DNA of 64,000 nt from Channallabes apus (lineage: Eukaryota; Chordata; Actinopteri; Siluriformes; Clariidae): positions 12,042,001 through 12,106,000 of the forward strand of contig CM060112.1 in the NCBI GenBank assembly GCA_030522415.1. The letters are read 5' to 3'. Positions 12,831-60,553 of this stretch are shown one piece after another (within the stretch, counting starts at the first letter, position 1; each line of letters starts with the position of its first letter). The position numbers and the translations under genes are program-made. The notes under the pieces are model-generated. The model made no database searches and had not been told where the DNA came from. It saw nothing but the letters and a program-made list of their open reading frames with translations.

Positions 12831-12967
12831 ACTGTTTAATATTGTTTCCGCCTTGCCATGGCTGGTTTGTACGTGCGCATCCCAGCGGGGTAAAATGTAC
12901 TTTGATGGTTGCGCGGTCTATTTCTGTCAGAGTCGCGCAGCGCTGCCCAGTGGGTCGCGCAGGTTTC
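12784..12967. repeat. inverted repeat around CpG-rich core
   Basis: AACCTGCGCGACCCACTG at 12784-12801 is complementary to CCAGTGGGTCGCGCAGGTT at 12949-12967, with about 147 bp between. It marks a transposon or rearrangement edge. Confidence 0.6.
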
Positions 12968-13124
12968 AAATTCAATTTACTTGTATTAATGATCCATTTA
13001 TTTGTGTGTGATTGTTTAGTTTTGAGCGTACGCTCTTCATTATCAATAAAGAACAGCATGAATTAGAATAGGTACTTTCCTGTTATTTTCCACTAATTTC
13101 CTCCCGTTCATTACACCCCACCTG

Positions 13125-13172
13125 TCATGTCTGTATTCCCCACTAGTGGGGCGCCCCACACTTTGAGAACCA
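13125..13172. mobile_element. hAT terminal repeat fragment
   Basis: CCCCACTAGTGGGGCGCCCC and CACTTTGAGAACCACTGG are the end sequence of a Charlie-like hAT family. No partner end is visible. Confidence 0.5.
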
Positions 13173-13726
13173 CTGGTGTAGTGTAATAGTGTTGCTGTTA
13201 TTCTCCCAGTTTGACTTGAACACCCATCATGATTATTATAAAGTAGCAGTAAAGCAACTAAACCAGTTATACAAGTTAGTTTTTTTATGTTTGTTTATAA
13301 AAATTCTATACACTTTTAAAATTAATATTAAAATTTAATTAATATTGGCGGAAGTTGGAAGATAAACATCAAAATCTCTGTAAACAGGCCAATTTCTTTT
13401 GTCACATAGTACAAATTCCCCCCCGCATTGTGAAAGAGAATATAGACTCAATGATGCATCTCTTTTTTTTTCCCTTTTAGTCCCAATATGGCTTTGAAAT
13501 CAACGATAAAAGATTGAACTGAACCAGACCCACCACCACTTCAGAAGAAAGAAAATCGGATCCGAATGAAACATCACCAGTTTGGATATGTTGAGAAAGG
13601 TTCTTCTATCTAGCTTATACAAAATTGCTTTAATTTATGATTTTGTCTGTTGATCCAGAGAATACTCTCTTAATATTTATTTAAATTAAATATTAAAGTT
13701 ATATCTTGGAGTATATTTTTGATAAG

Positions 13727-14053
13727 TGTTTTTCAACCACTGTGCCGCGGTACATTAGTGTGCCGTGAGTGATCTTCAGGTCAATTCAGGTTATTCAGTT
13801 TCACCTAATTGGTCTAAAACATTTTTCTTTTTATTTGAAAGAAGAATAAATATGAAAGATCATAAAATACTATTTCTTTGTGTTTATTTGATTCCTGATC
13901 ACGACACTTCAATAAGAATGGCTGTATATTGTTAATATAGGCTACAGATCTTTAAAAAAAAATTTTTTTTTACAGTTTCGATCGTTGGTGTGCCTTGTGA
14001 TTTTTTTTTTCAAAAAAGGTAAAAAAAAAAAAAAAAAAGGTTGAAAAACACTA
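13727..14053. mobile_element. hAT MITE, about 325 bp
   Basis: AGTGTTTTTCAACCACTGTG at the left matches, in inverse orientation, GGTTGAAAAACACT at the right. GTGTGCCGTGAGTGATCTTC inside is typical of this fish MITE. Poly-T and poly-A runs lie near the right arm. Confidence 0.75.
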
Positions 14054-15976
14054 TTTTAGATTAACATGAGAGCACTGGTCTAAAAGAGCTTCATCATCTA
14101 CATGGCTTAAAGTCTGCACAATTAAAATCAGGCACATATTCACTTTCTTTAAAAAAAAAAAAGAGACCTTTATTGTTTTTGAGGAAGGAGTTACAACAAA
14201 CATGCGTCTTTACCACAACAGAAATGAAAAAGATATTGCACTGGTTTAACTAGCAGTTCTTTTCTCTCTCTTTTTTTCTTCTTCAAGTCCCATCTCTGGC
14301 CGTTCGTTACTGTACAACCTGCCTTGTGCAAAAGAAGAAGAAGAAAAAAAAAAAAAAAAAGAACACAAGACATATAGTACAATCTCCATGTAGCCGCGGG
14401 ATCCCGCAGGAAAAGTGATGTAGGCACCTATTGTGTTCTGTCCAGTTGTTATTTCACATACTCATTATTATTATTATTATTATTATTATGACCGTGATGG
14501 TGGTTTATTTTATTTACTGGTGCTTCAGTGGTTTCACTTTATAGACAGAAGGGCTGGCTGTAATCTCACACGCCCACAGTGTGCTAGTGTGATGCCATAT
14601 GGCTGCAAGACTTATTAGTGAACAGCTCCACAGGATTCTGGCACTTGAACCAAAATCTAAATACATACTGTATAGCATAACGAACAGACAATGAGTCACT
14701 GTTTCTTTCTAATTGTTTCCAGATTGAACATTAACTTGAATATTATTTTATATTAACATTACAGTTACAGTGTAGAATTATTACGTTTAACCATGAGCTG
14801 TGGACTGTAATGGACACTGAGACAAACACTGAGAGATCTCTCTCCTCCTTAAAAACACCTACATTGCTGGTTTGGTGCAATCATGAAGATTGTATGTCAG
14901 TTCATTTGAGAGAGAGAGAGAAAAAAAAACATTGAAATTGTAGATGTCTGATTTAACAACCTCCAGTTCGGATTATAAAGACAACTGGTTTAAAGCCTAT
15001 TAGATGGTTAATCGCTAATCCATAACTTTTAATAACATTACAGTCCACAGTTGATGGTTAAAACCTAAGCCACTAACACACTTCAAGTCATCTCTACCCA
15101 CCTCCACAAGTCTAGCCTCCATCCTAGACTCAGTCCTACTGTAATAATCAGGTTAAAGGTTTATCTCGGGTTTATCTTCTGGAAGGAATAGATTGCTGCA
15201 GTTTGGTCCTGTGAATTCAGCACTTAGATGCAAAAACACTAAGAAAAAACATGTAAAATACTCAGAGAGAGACAGAGAGAGAGGGGGGGGGGGGAGCTTG
15301 AAATGAAGCTTCTGGCTTAAACAGCCGTCAAGAGCTTTTCATTTCATACGGATAGACGGAAGGAGGATTTCTGAATTACTGTACAGACCACAGATCATGT
15401 GACTACTTAATTCTCCTTATTAAGAAGATAAAGAAATCAAAGTTAGCTGCAAACTACAGTAGGGTTGTTTTTTTTGTTTTTTAAACTGTGAGAATTCCAG
15501 GACTGATCCGTCCTACATAATCCGATTTTGCTATGAAACGCTGTGACGCACTACAGAATCTAAATCAGTTTTAGGTTTTTATTAACTAAAATATAACAGC
15601 ACTAAATAAAAGTTTTTGATATTCAGAGCACACACACACACAGGAGGAGGAACGCAAGAGTGCACTTAAACTTCCACAGGCATCTGATTCACTCAGATGG
15701 AGTTGGTGTAAACACATAAAATGGAGTTAAACAAAGGGGTTAAATGATTGGTCAAACCCCCGAAGACCCCACCAATCTCTGGGATCTAAGCGGACTGTAT
15801 TTTTATTAGTTTTCATTTTCATGACACAAAGTAAAAAGGGAATTGTGCAAATACATCCTTGTCTGCTAGTAATAAATGTCTAAATCAGACACAGCTGAAA
15901 TGGCAAAGACAAAATCTAAATCTAAGATACACTCGTATATAAAACCGACACAGAACTTTAAATATTCATTTATATA

Positions 15977-16017
<41 letters not shown>

Positions 16018-16822
16018 GCACACACACGCGCACACACACACACTCATTAACAAGCCTGTACATGGTGTCCGACTTTAAAAGATTAGTGGCAGATATACAG
16101 AAAGAACACAGCAAGTTGGTCCAGATCCTAAAAATAAAAACGTTATTAGTCGTTTATTAACGATGATAAAAAAAAAAGAGAGAGTAGGGGCTAGAAATAA
16201 AAACAATAAAACATTTCTGATTCAGAGCGCTCTTTTTTTCCAGACATTAAAATCAGATGATGCCGTTAATTTCAGTCCATCATATACAATCATCTACACA
16301 TCAACAATGTACAGAACACGTGGACAGAGATGTCCTTATCCATCTCTAATAATCTGGCAGACGAAGTACGTTTCTAAAGATCCGTATCAGGAGTTACAGC
16401 TGAGCACCCGGAAAGAAACACAAGATGTAAATATGAAAGATATGACGTCATTTTTTTCCCTTGTTTAATCACACATTTATGTTCAGCTTTTCCTCTTACC
16501 TGTTAAACCTGTTTGAATTTAAATTTAAGCTATTTTGTGGAGGAAAAAAAAAACACCACAATAAAGCATAATTAACCTGAACACTAGTGAGATGTGTGTA
16601 ATAATTCAGAAAAATCAAGCATGCAGTTTGTACGGTCTTCAAAATTCTGACACAAAATAATGGCAACTGATGGAAAAAACCATAGCGGTCTTTCGGCCAA
16701 CCCAATGCAGGATTCTATCTACTACATTAATAGAAATTGCTAAGCATACGCTGATTTTATTGCTGAGATACGTCTTACCCCCATCAATGAATGGCGAAGT
16801 GACCTACAAGTGAGGACTGAAG
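14054..16822. other. no gene seen; simple repeats
   Basis: AT-rich DNA downstream of mast2 with an (ATT)n run at 14462-14490, a poly-G run near 15283-15295 and a (CA)n/(CGCA) run at about 15978-16042. Part may belong to a longer mast2 3' UTR. Confidence 0.5.
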
Positions 16823-16923
16823 TTTATTTTTTTATTAAGGCACCACTAGATCTAAAAACAGCGAAGTGTGAATCGACAGTAATATTAAAGTGAACACAAT
16901 TTTTGTCTTTCAATCGGTTTATT
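16823..16923 (-). terminator. candidate mast2 polyadenylation signals
   Basis: Minus-strand AATAAA hexamers occur at 16918-16923 and 16823-16828, about 270 and 360 nt past the stop. The nearby A-rich run at 17110-17148 (T-rich in the transcript) belongs to the 3' UTR. Use of either site is inferred; transcript 3' ends would settle it. Confidence 0.35.
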
Positions 16924-17188
16924 TCTAGCCCCATACTTTCTTTTTTTTTGTGTGTGTGTGTCCTGAACTGAATATAAAACAACAATGCCGAGAAAAGCAG
17001 GAAAGGGGAAAATAAAAGCAATCCCGAGTCCTCAACACAGAACAATCTACAATGAAACTGCTGAGCTCAATTGCTTGCATTTTCTTCTTTCACGTCTTTC
17101 CTCTAACATTAAAAAAAAGGATTAAAAAAAAAAAAAAAAAAAAAAAACAAGCTATTTAAGTGGTCACTTTTTTTTCTGTGCAAGGCTG

Positions 17189-51624
<34,436 letters not shown>

Positions 51625-53510
51625 CTGAAATTATAAAAAATAAAAAAAAAATAAAAAAAAGAAAGAAAAATCAATCAATGTTATATCATTATGCACAAAC
51701 ACACAAATATATACTGTATCTAGAAAATCCACTTTGAACTGAGCCTCACATGAAGTGTATAAGGAAAGCGCACGGCATGCAACACGTGATCTACGACGTA
51801 ACCTCACCTACTGTAAAACCTCTTTAAGGTTCAAACCAATAAAAAAAAAAAAGAAGCAATAAACGTCCAATATCACAGAGGTCCATGCAGTTAGTCATGC
51901 GGTGTGTGTCCACCCTGTGAGTGTCCCATTTTAGCAGGATGAAAAGCACTAATAGTCCAGATTTCTCTCTCCTACTGGTTTAAAAGCCTCATCAGAGCTG
52001 ACAGAGAAGAAAAGGCTTCACACCAGTTTCACTCGAGAGCTGCTTCCAGCCGCTCTAATACCACATCACGGTCTGCTGAGCACACGCCGGAGTCCTGACC
52101 GTGCAAGAGTGACAGCGGCTTCTTTCCCATCTCCAACACACACACACACATACACACACACACACACACACACAGCTGCTGTAGGAAAGCAAGTTTAATA
52201 AGGTCATATAATTATTTTATATTTTAAAAAACCTCAAACACATTTTCATCTTTTCACAATCAGCAGCTTGGTGTAATGAAGGATTAGAGAGAGGTTTGTG
52301 CAAGACAGTTCATTCCCCAGGGACGGAGGAATAATAACCAAAACTGTGCCAATCAGCTCTTCTTCACAGTATGAACTGCAAGCTCTAGGCTGTTAAACAG
52401 CCGAATTGTCTCAAGTCTTTTACCAAATTGGACCACCGGATGCTGCGGAGTTTATCAGTATTATTTTTAAACAGACCATGTATCCACAATTTTTGTCCTT
52501 TTTAATTTTTAGACTCAATAGTCTAAATATCATAAAAGTGAAATTTTGGATTTTCAGCTTTAGGATTTAGCCGGCTGTTATGACTTTATACCACAAACCC
52601 ACCTCGAAATTCTGAATTAAGGAATTTGCGCAGTAGTTTATGTGAAGAACAGAGCAGACAGATGAAAATGTTCAAAGTGGAATTTCAGCATTTTAGTTCA
52701 CATCAGTGTAAAATTCATCGTCATAGTTTGCCTTCTCACTGCAACACTTTTAAATGAAATAAAAACAGTCAAGAGCTGCATGCAGTCCTGAAAAAAAAAA
52801 CACGACAAACTAATTTAATCGTCGCTCACGAAATCCGACAATAAAATATATATATTTTTTAAATCAATACATATTTTTTTCTCCATGTGTGTGTAGAAAT
52901 CAGAAAAAAAAATCTCCAAAGCCTCGTTACACGCACTCGTTATTACAGACATGACCAGTTTAAAGACATTTTCTGTAGGACATTCACCAGGTTTTATTTT
53001 TTTTTTTTAGTCTTTTCAGTTACAGTAGCCACAACATCTGCCCAGAACATAAGACATTTCCACAGCTCTGTCCTTGGGCCCAGTCTGTGTGGTGTTTCTG
53101 CACATTTTATCAGCACACGTCTGCATACAAAATTTCACCGGCATTCCCAAAACACCTTCAGTTCGATTTCTGTATTGGGGTCGATTTAGAATCTCACTCC
53201 AGTAGAACCGGGCTACTGTTTGACTAGAACCAGAGCGAGACCGTTTTGATGAGACGGTGTTTGGGTTCAAGCCCGGGTGTCACCATTGCGCTGTGAATTA
53301 AACAGGAAGCTCAAATTGGGGGGGGGGGGGGAATAAAATAGATCACACCCACATAAAACATCACACATCATGTGTACAAGGCAGGGAATAGCGTTTTCAT
53401 TAAACGTAGTTACAACGGATTAAAAACTATTGTATCAGGCTATTAATGGAAAATAAATCAACAAGGTCAAAATAACTCTGATTTTCATCATGCTGCATCA
53501 CATCACCTTG
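51625..53510. other. intronic DNA upstream of the first visible mast2 exon
   Basis: No further coding exon recognised. A (CA)n run lies at 52140-52174 and poly-G at about 53318-53331. I searched by eye for the upstream MAST2 exon whose conserved end is a Leu/Pro/Arg-rich run and did not find it. Confidence 0.4.
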
Positions 53511-53514
53511 ATAT

Positions 53515-53800
53515 AGTTCAGTTCAGCCTTTATTCATCACGTATACATTACTGCACAGTGAAATTCATTGCATATGATTTGCATATCCTCATCTGGGGTC
53601 AGAGAGCAGGGTCAGCCATGCTACGACGCCGCTGGAGGGGACGGGGTTAAGGGCCGCGCACGAACCGCCGGCCTTCCGATCAGTACCTCAGAGCCTCAAC
53701 ATACTGAGACCGACTAATTGCAAGTCGGTGGTTTTGGGGTTTGAACCCAGGACCTTCTGATCTGTAGATCCAACGCCTTAACTACTAAGCATTTTATTCC
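53515..53800 (-). mobile_element. tRNA-derived SINE, minus strand
   Basis: On the minus strand, TAGTTAAGGCGTTGGAT (A box) and GGTTCAAACCC (B box) head the element, and the tail runs left into ATGCAATGAATTTCACTGTG. Same broad type as the fragment at 3426. Confidence 0.75.
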
Positions 53801-53929
53801 TATCTGAGGAACATTTAAGATTCATTCCGTAAATAATTCCTCCTGAATTTGTAAATACCGTAATATACAAAAAAAAAAAAAAAAAAGTTATCCTGCCATT
53901 TTCACATTTTTAATTTAAGGCATTTGGCA

Positions 53930-54165
53930 GTAAAACGCATCCAGAGTGACTCGTATTTATAATATTGTACATTTAAGCAGGTAGGGATTAAGCGCCTTGC
54001 TCAAGCGCCTATCAGTGCAGTTACAGTTCTGGGTTTCAAGCTCCGGTACCGCCATGTTTCCACTGTTGCGCCCTTGAGCAAGATCCTTAACACTTTCAGC
54101 TCCAGGGGTGCGGTACACTGACTGACCCTGGGCTCAGACCCCAGATTCCTTACAGTGGTACTGTA
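53930..54165 (+). mobile_element. SINE-like repeat fragment
   Basis: CCCTTGAGCAAGATCCTTAA and CAGGGGTGCGGTACACTGAC match the body of the common fish tRNA SINE, here without its tRNA head. Confidence 0.6.
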
Positions 54166-55029
54166 TGTTTGAAAAAATATATAATTTCACGGTCCTGTAA
54201 GGTGCATGTGATGAATAATTGAACCGTTCTTTCTTTTCCTTTGTCACCTTTTGAACTTAAGTTAATTAATATATAAATTTTTACTTAATATATAAGTATT
54301 AAATCTCGTTAGAACATTCTGAACGTTACCCTCTGTAAACCAGCGTCTGACGTTCATGACGTACACCGGAGTAATTACACAGGGTGATACAGAGAGCTCG
54401 AGTGAGCTTAGTAAACAAGTTCGGTGATAAACTATGTATTTGTACACACATGAAACTGCTGTGTTTTCACATCCCGCGAGTCCCTTTTTAACAAACGCAG
54501 CAGGAGGGAGCGCTAAGAGGCTTGCATTAACCGCTTCGGAAAGCTAATGACATACACGACCAGTGAGCGAGTGGAGTACAGACAGGGCCGATCTCCCCGA
54601 AACGACACGCCGTCATCGAAATTAAAAGGAACAAACCTGAAGCCACGGCGCATTAGCATAGTAATGCGCAGCTGTGGTGAGTTCACGGGGATAAAATGAA
54701 AGTTAGGGTTTAATTACCGTAATTCAGCACGGAGAACCTTTTCTAGAATCCGAAGGCTGGAATAAACCTGATGCTATTTCTGTGTTATTGCATCTTACTG
54801 GAGCTTCAAGGTTGTTGTTTTTCCCCCCCGCCCTGATGTTTATTTAATCTGGATATAATTCATGAAGTAAGAGACACCAGTTAAAAAAAATTATTATTTA
54901 TTGCCTTAGTTGGTGCTTTTATCTATCATTATTATTATACAGTAGATATATATCAAAATAGCATTTTTACTGTAACTGCCGTCATTGTAATCATTTTATT
55001 GTCATCATCATAATCAGTGCTGTTCTTGC

Positions 55030-55563
55030 TCTAAACATTATTATACAGTAAATAGTGATATTTTGTGTTATTGTTGTTGTGATTGTTCTTGTTGCATCAC
55101 TATTAATGACATTGTTGTCCTTGTTCTCATCCTCATTATTAATGTAACTGTTCTTGTAATGTAACTAATAATTCTCACTATTATAATTATAATCATTAAT
55201 GCCACAGTTACTGTTCTTGTTGTCATTGTGATTAGTGTCATTGCTCTTATGTCCATTATTAATGCCATTGTTTTGTTCTTGTTATTATCATCAGCATTTA
55301 TATCATTAGATTTAATCATCATTATTCTTGCTGTCATCTTTATTATTAATGTAATTGTTGTTATTGTTCATCCTGTAATAATTATTTAAAAGTTATTGTT
55401 CTTGCTATTATCAATGTTACCATTATTAATACTGTCTGTTTTTATTGCTATTACTATTATTATTATTATTATTATTATAATAAACACTATTGTTGCTGTG
55501 CTTCCTGTAATTGGTATCACTATTAATGTCAATTTTTTTCCCCATTGTTACTATCATTATTAC

Positions 55564-55599
<36 letters not shown>

Positions 55600-56580
55600 A
55601 TGCATTGTTGATACTGTGCTTCCTGTAATCACCATCATTATTGTCATTGTTATTTTTTCATAATAGAGGTAATAATAGTCATTATAGTTATCATAATAGT
55701 TATTGTTCTCGCTATTATAATTATTAATTAGTTTTTCCAGTAATCATCATCATTATTCAAGGGATTGTTATTTTTCTCGCTATAGCTCTCTGGTTATTAA
55801 TGTCATCATTATTGTTATTGTTATCATTATTAATGTCATTATTATAGTTAACATTATTAATGTTATTGTTCTTCCAGTAATCTTTGTTGACTAATTTTTC
55901 CCCACTATATCTCTGATTATTAATTATTGTTTTTCTCGCTTTCATCACTGTTTTTATTTATGTCATTATTTATATTGCTATTATATATAATCATTAAATT
56001 ATTATTAATTATTTATCTAATTGGTACGCTATCGCAATATAGCTTTCTGGTTATTAATGTTATTATCATTATTATTTAATGTTATTATTCTTCCAGTAAT
56101 TCTTCTTTGCTACGTTTCTTTTTCTATTTCTATTTATCCTTATTAATGTCATTTTTATTGTTCTTGCTATTATAATCATTAACCTTATTGTTCTTCCATT
56201 TATCATTTATTGATAAATTATCATCATCCTTGTTATTGTCCTTGCTGTTGTTGTTTATGGCGTCACTGTGATCATTATTAATTGTCATTGTTGTTATTGC
56301 CGTCAGCATTATTACTGTTCTTATTGTAGCTGTCGTTATAATATCGTCACTGTAACTGCTGCCAGCAACATCGTCGTTGTCACTGTATCTGTTTGTTCCT
56401 GCTGTTATCATCATTGTTAATAATATTGTAATTGCTGTCATCGTTATCACCGTTTTTCTGGGTATGGTCATCATTATTAATATGATGGGGTCATTGTTGT
56501 AATCGTCGGTTTAGCCTGTTAATCTCTATTCTGTAAATCGTCATCACCGTCACTATCGCTATCATCCTTGCTGCTGGTAT
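55030..56580. repeat. degenerate ATT/GTT/ATC trinucleotide tract, about 1.5 kb
   Basis: Almost continuous (W/G)TT-type triplets with short pure (ATT)n blocks at 55455-55480 and 55556-55598. Recurring words are TTATTAATGTCATT and CTTGCTATTAT. Open frames on both strands (poly-Ile, poly-Asn) are artefacts of the repeat. Confidence 0.9.
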
Positions 56581-57959
56581 TATTGTGGAGTTTAGACAGT
56601 GAAAGGTCGCAATTAACTCCATAATTGCCAATAACGCATTTTGTCAATACTGAATTTTACTTCATTTGAATGTTTAAAACTGGAACAGGACACGAGTCAT
56701 AAGTGAGGGGTTACGCTGCCTGCTCAGGGAGCCGAAACGTGGCACTGCTGGGAATTTAAACCTCAGTGTGAGGAGCTCGCAATCTAAAGACTCTCAGAAA
56801 GCTGTTTAACCGACAGACCTGCGATGCTAATGCAGACAGATTCGATCCGCCATTTCGACACAAGTAGGATTAGCAGGTGACGAGCTTTACAAGTCTTTAC
56901 ACTGCTCTGTGTGCTGAAGAACAAGATCCTCCCTCCTCGTCCCCTCCTTTCTCTCTCTCTCTCTCTAAATGCTTTATTTCCCCTTTTTATTAGAGCACTA
57001 GCTGCATGGCTTTATACTAGCAGACTCGACTGTTCTTTATTCGGAAAATATTTATAAATATTATCACCCTGAAGAAAAAAAGCACGAGAGAATATCTGAG
57101 CAGCTGTGTGTCTGGATAACTGATGGCAGGAGAAGATGTAGATGTGAGATGTGGGATGCGAGAGAGCTCGTCTGTGACACGCTGAGGACGTTTTTAAAGC
57201 CATATGCTCACTGCTGTCGTGTATAAACAGAGGAATCCATTAACTCTGTATAAAGCGTATAGGATTGCGTATTAGCAGATGGTCAGACACACACACACAC
57301 GAAAGGATGATAGTGGGCAAGTCTTGACAGCAGATTGGAAAAGTCACTTAACTGCTGTTTGTGTTTTGTCGTCCGGTCCTCGGATTTTAAGCAAACGGAA
57401 TTAATTTGTGGCCCGAGGCTCGCGCGCACCAAATGTCAAAGATCTGAACGGCGTAATTGTGGCGCAACAGATGAGACGGGCTCGTTAACACTGAACGCTG
57501 CAATTATGCACAAACACCTGCTGGCTGCTTTCTTCTGATTCACCCTCGTGGCCGACTTCTAAACAGCTCGAGACGCTTTCTTCCTGTCCCGTCTTTGCCG
57601 CGGTGTCTGTGGAGATGCTTCAGAGAGACACACAACGAGTACTAATGCGGTGCATAAGGTTAGCGTAGACGTCTGTGTGCTGTAGCATTTGATCTCTATA
57701 TGAGAATTTAACACCACCAAGCATCTATGTTCAGGCGAGTTTTCATTCGAAAAAATGGCGGCAATTGGCAGGGGGACAGAGGGGTAATCAGATCTTCAAA
57801 CACACACACACACGCAGCCGAAGATTGAGGGCTACAGTACATATATCAAGCCTCTCACAGGATAAGTGCCTCAATGGTGGCAGGCTGCGTCCTAGTGAGA
57901 AAATAAATAATAAATAGAGGCAGAGAGAAACGTATCGCTATGAGAAGAGGAAAGGAGCT

Positions 57960-58730
57960 AGATCAAAACATCAGACTGAATGAAAGGAAGAAAAGAAGGA
58001 AGGAAGGAAGGAAGGAAGGAGAGAACATGAAACATGAAAAAAGGAAGTAAGACAAATAGGAAGAAAGAAAAGAACTAAGGAAGGGAAGAAAACAAAACGG
58101 AAATGAGAAAAAAATTAAAAAGGAAAGAGGACAAATATAAAGGAAGGTAGGAAGGAAGGAAAATTAATAGGAAAGAAAAAAGAAAGACAGAAGGAAGTAA
58201 GAAAACTAAACAGAAACGAGAAAAGGAAGATAAATTAATAAGAAAGAAAAAAGGAAGACAATGAAACATAAATGAGAAATAAAATGAAAGGGTAAAAGAC
58301 AAATACAGTAAAGGAAGGGATTGAGAGAGACCAATAGCAAGGAAGGGAGGGGAAAAAACGTGAAGCAAATTGAAATGAGAAAAAATTTCTTAAAGAAGAC
58401 ACCCGGAGGGAAGGGAATAAGAGTGAAATATAAAGAAAGGAAGGAAGGAAAGAAGGGAAAAGAAAGGAAGCACAAAAAAAAGTAAAGGAAAATAGGAGGG
58501 AAAGAAGCAAGGAAGGACGGAAGAATAAAAAAGGGGAAGATTGGATCAAAGAAAGGAATGATGGAAAGGAAATAAGAATTTAATGAATAAAAGAAGGAAA
58601 AAATTAGGGAAGAATGAAAAAAATGGGAAGAGAGAGAACAGAAAATGAAATAAAGGAAATGACAAAATGATGGAGGACAAGGAAGGAAGAGAGTAAAAAA
58701 ATAAATAAATAAATCTGACAGACACAGAGA
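57960..58730. repeat. GAAAG/GGAA purine-rich tract, about 770 bp
   Basis: Nearly all A and G on the plus strand, built on GGAAGGAAA-like words with a pure (GGAA)n stretch at about 57995-58020. The long minus-strand frames rich in Phe, Leu and Ser are artefacts. Confidence 0.92.
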
Positions 58731-58992
58731 CAGACCGAGTGTGTGTGTCTCCTCCAGCAGAGTCTGTAATGGTGTAAAATGGAGGAGTTCATCACTCTAC
58801 AGGGTCTACAGGGTCTCACTCCAGAAGAGATTACTCAAGGTTTCTGTTTTTCTTCCCTAAAGATCCTGAGTGGACTCGGGTCTCTAACCGAGACTTTTTC
58901 ACCCCACCGAACCTGTTACACACCAACATTATGGGGTGCCATTTTATCTGAAACATCAGTCCCTCTCACTTCATGGACACAATGTACCAGGC

Positions 58993-58997
<5 letters not shown>

Positions 58998-59030
<33 letters not shown>

Positions 59031-59082
59031 AGTTACAGCACTGCACTCTCAGACACTACTGCTCATGGGGGGGGGGGGGGGG
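58998..59082. repeat. (GA)n run and poly-G run
   Basis: About 15 GA units at 58998-59028 and about 17 G residues ending at 59082. A (CA)n run follows at 59168-59190. Confidence 0.9.
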
Positions 59083-59158
59083 GTGTCTGCATCTCACACT
59101 GCTGGTGTGTGTATAAGGTCAGGACTCACTTATCATACTGTGGTGTGTGAGACAGGTG

Positions 59159-59191
<33 letters not shown>

Positions 59192-59820
59192 CTCATTAAT
59201 AATGCAGAGAACGGTGTGTGCTTAGAGGATCAGGGAGATCAGTGGAGGGAAACGGAACACAGTCAAATGGAAACAAAAGGAAAATGGTTTATTTTCTCTC
59301 TGAGAACAGGATTCATGCAAAACATTATCGTCTCCTCAACCCACGTCTCACTCCACATGTGGCTCTAAAACACCAAAACTAGAGGTCACATGAAAAACAA
59401 AACTCTCATCCCGTTTTTTTCCCCTTAAATGTACTTATTTTACTAATAAATATCACTCTAACTACTTTGTGTGCGCCTCTACTCTACTCGCATTCAACCG
59501 AGACACATGTAAATAAGGTGTGTGTGTGTGTGTACGTGCTGGACGTGGTGTTCTTCACCACCCTGGAACAGAGCACTCATTGAGGGACTTCAGCATCAAA
59601 AGGTGGACACGGTTCCCAATGACGGGATTCATGAAATTGACGAAAAACAAACGAAACGAATACGTCAAAGCCATCATTGGATACTAGATGTGCCTGTGAC
59701 TTAGTTTGTGTAACATTTAAATGCACACTCATAAGTGCGTAAAAAAATTTTTTACAACGCCATTGTTGAATTTTGAGAGGAACTTAAGATTTTTTTAAGG
59801 TTGATTTTTTATATGATATA

Positions 59821-60281
59821 CAGTGAAACCTCGGATTGCGAGTAACACGGCTCGCGAGTCTTGGTTTACAAGTACCGAGTATAATGCATGCGCTTCTTGT
59901 TTAGACGCCGAGTGTCACGTGATCACAACCGAGCCAACGGTTTTTCCCTCTCTTGCTCTGCAGAATTGTGGGTAAACGTCTCCAGCTGGGTCTTAGTGCT
60001 CGTCTCTAACTGGTATAATCAACATCCGTGCACGTGTGTACTGATTACTATAACACTGTGACCTAGTGCGCGTGTGTGTGTGTGTTGTAAACATTTTATT
60101 GTGTTTGTAAGCACATGTACGGTTTTTTATAATGCACACGCACGTGCGGAACGCAAAAGAAAGTCTCATTAGAGAGGTTAAAGATCCATTTTCTCTCTCC
60201 CTATCTATATCACCCTGTCATTACGTGTGCGCGTGTGCGTAATTTGACACCTTGCCCCTTCACACACACACACTCTCGCCT

Positions 60282-60342
<61 letters not shown>

Positions 60343-60553
60343 TACACTGCTATACACAGAAACACTGCTGTGTCGCGATTCTTTTCAAAAGGTATATTTT
60401 GTATTAATTATTTTTATTTATTTTATTTTTTTTGGGGGGGGGGTGGCTGTAGAATGGATAATTAGAGTTTCAGTTATGGAAAATGTTATGGAGTGTTTTG
60501 GAATACGAGCCCGCTTCCGGAATGAATTATGCTCGTAATCCAAGTTTCCACTT
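59821..60553. mobile_element. pogo/Tigger-like MITE
   Basis: CAGTGAAACCTCGGATTGCG at the left and CTCGTAATCCAAGTTTCCAC at the right (inverse) are the terminal repeats, with TA on both sides. A (CA)n microsatellite (60286-60341) and a poly-G run lie inside. Confidence 0.8.

Noticed and set aside
1..17188. Expected tail-to-tail neighbour of MAST2 in vertebrates (PIK3R3-type SH2 exons)
   Set aside because: I looked for SH2 and coiled-coil coding exons on both strands and saw none; synteny is not supported within this window.
55068..55647. Poly-Ile and poly-Asn frames on both strands
   Set aside because: Direct products of the degenerate trinucleotide tract.
58075..58549. Minus-strand frames rich in Phe, Leu and Ser resembling membrane proteins
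   Set aside because: Artefacts of the homopurine tract, which reads as TTC/CTT/TCC on the other strand.
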